This document shows positions 63,871 to 64,000 of a DNA stretch of 64,000 nt, piece after piece. The DNA lies in contig NZ_CP111066.1 in assembly GCF_026250525.1 (NCBI RefSeq), positions 1 through 64,000 of the forward strand, in the 5' to 3' direction. Position 1 is the stretch's first letter; each line of letters opens with the position of its first letter. Source of the DNA: Chondrinema litorale (GTDB lineage Bacteria > Bacteroidota > Bacteroidia > Cytophagales > Flammeovirgaceae). Both the position numbers and the translations under genes were made by a program. The notes beneath the pieces are model-generated. The model did no database searches. It saw only the letters and a list, made by a program, of their open reading frames with translations, and was not told where the DNA came from.

Positions 63871-64000
63871 ACTAGTAAAGTATAAAGTTTTATAGATTTA
63901 AACTATTATAAAAATTGGATTGGATAACTTCTGTTAGTTATAGATTGCGATTTACTTAAACTAGCATCTAATATAATAGAGCCGAATGTAAAGTTAATAA
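63871..64000 (-). promoter_or_regulatory. Upstream region of the polysaccharide operon
   Basis: This 130-base AT-rich stretch precedes the first gene of the long leftward operon and must hold or border its promoter. A short inverted repeat, TAACT and AGTTA around 63928-63943, is the only structure I see. No clear -33/-7 pair was found. Confidence 0.3.

Noticed and set aside
1..64000. Searched for tRNA, rRNA, CRISPR and restriction or toxin-antitoxin genes
   Set aside because: No cloverleaf, ribosomal sequence, spacer array or recognisable defence gene was seen by eye; a covariance-model scan would settle small RNAs.

Overview
The window is AT-rich (roughly 30% GC) and carries several hallmarks of the phylum Bacteroidota. 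These include two giant secreted proteins ending in type IX secretion (T9SS) type A sorting domains, Bacteroidota-type IS elements, and a lack of strong Shine-Dalgarno sequences. A marine or gliding Cytophagales-like bacterium is my best guess for the order, but that is inference. Two Rep_3-type replication initiators with iterons and a ParA partition operon sit at the left end, so the molecule is most likely a plasmid, megaplasmid or cointegrate.

Layout. Positions 1-1700 are IS debris (IS4-type transposase 5' end, decayed IS3) plus a truncated LuxR-type regulator. Positions 1828-9116 are a plasmid backbone: a 16-bp iteron array split by a decayed IS630 element, Rep_3 initiator 1, a repeat-rich partition site, parA, a small partition partner, dinD, a second and different 18-bp iteron array, and Rep_3 initiator 2. 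Positions 9125-36060 hold a surface-glycan region: membrane GT-C glycosyltransferases, three acyltransferase-3 proteins (one at each of three places), a minus-strand operon of UbiA-DprE1-DprE2 homologues, an IS3 copy, and a plus-strand export set (Wzc/GumC-like co-polymerase, 31-residue membrane peptide, Wzy-like polymerase, GT-C, half-length TolC-like protein). Positions 36140-52331 hold two giant T9SS esterase/scaffold proteins flanking a PRPP synthetase and a GtrA-type flippase. Positions 52484-63870 are an 11-gene minus-strand polysaccharide operon, in transcription order: response regulator, initiating sugar transferase, two GT2, GT4, methyltransferase, Wzx flippase, GT4, EEP-family phosphatase/nuclease, GT-C, HAD phosphatase.

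How it fits together. The scattered genes reconstruct what looks like a complete route to polyprenyl-phosphoryl-D-arabinofuranose, the lipid donor known from mycobacterial arabinan synthesis: PRPP synthetase, UbiA-type phosphoribosyltransferase, HAD phosphatase, DprE1 and DprE2 epimerase, GtrA flippase, and two AftB-like GT-C transferases with a DDA motif. It is combined with a Wzx/Wzy/Wzc-type export system and three O-acyltransferases on what seems to be a mobile replicon. I propose that this strain makes an arabinofuranose-containing, acylated surface polysaccharide. Nine polytopic GT-C-like proteins in one window is an unusual density and points to extensive use of lipid-linked donors.
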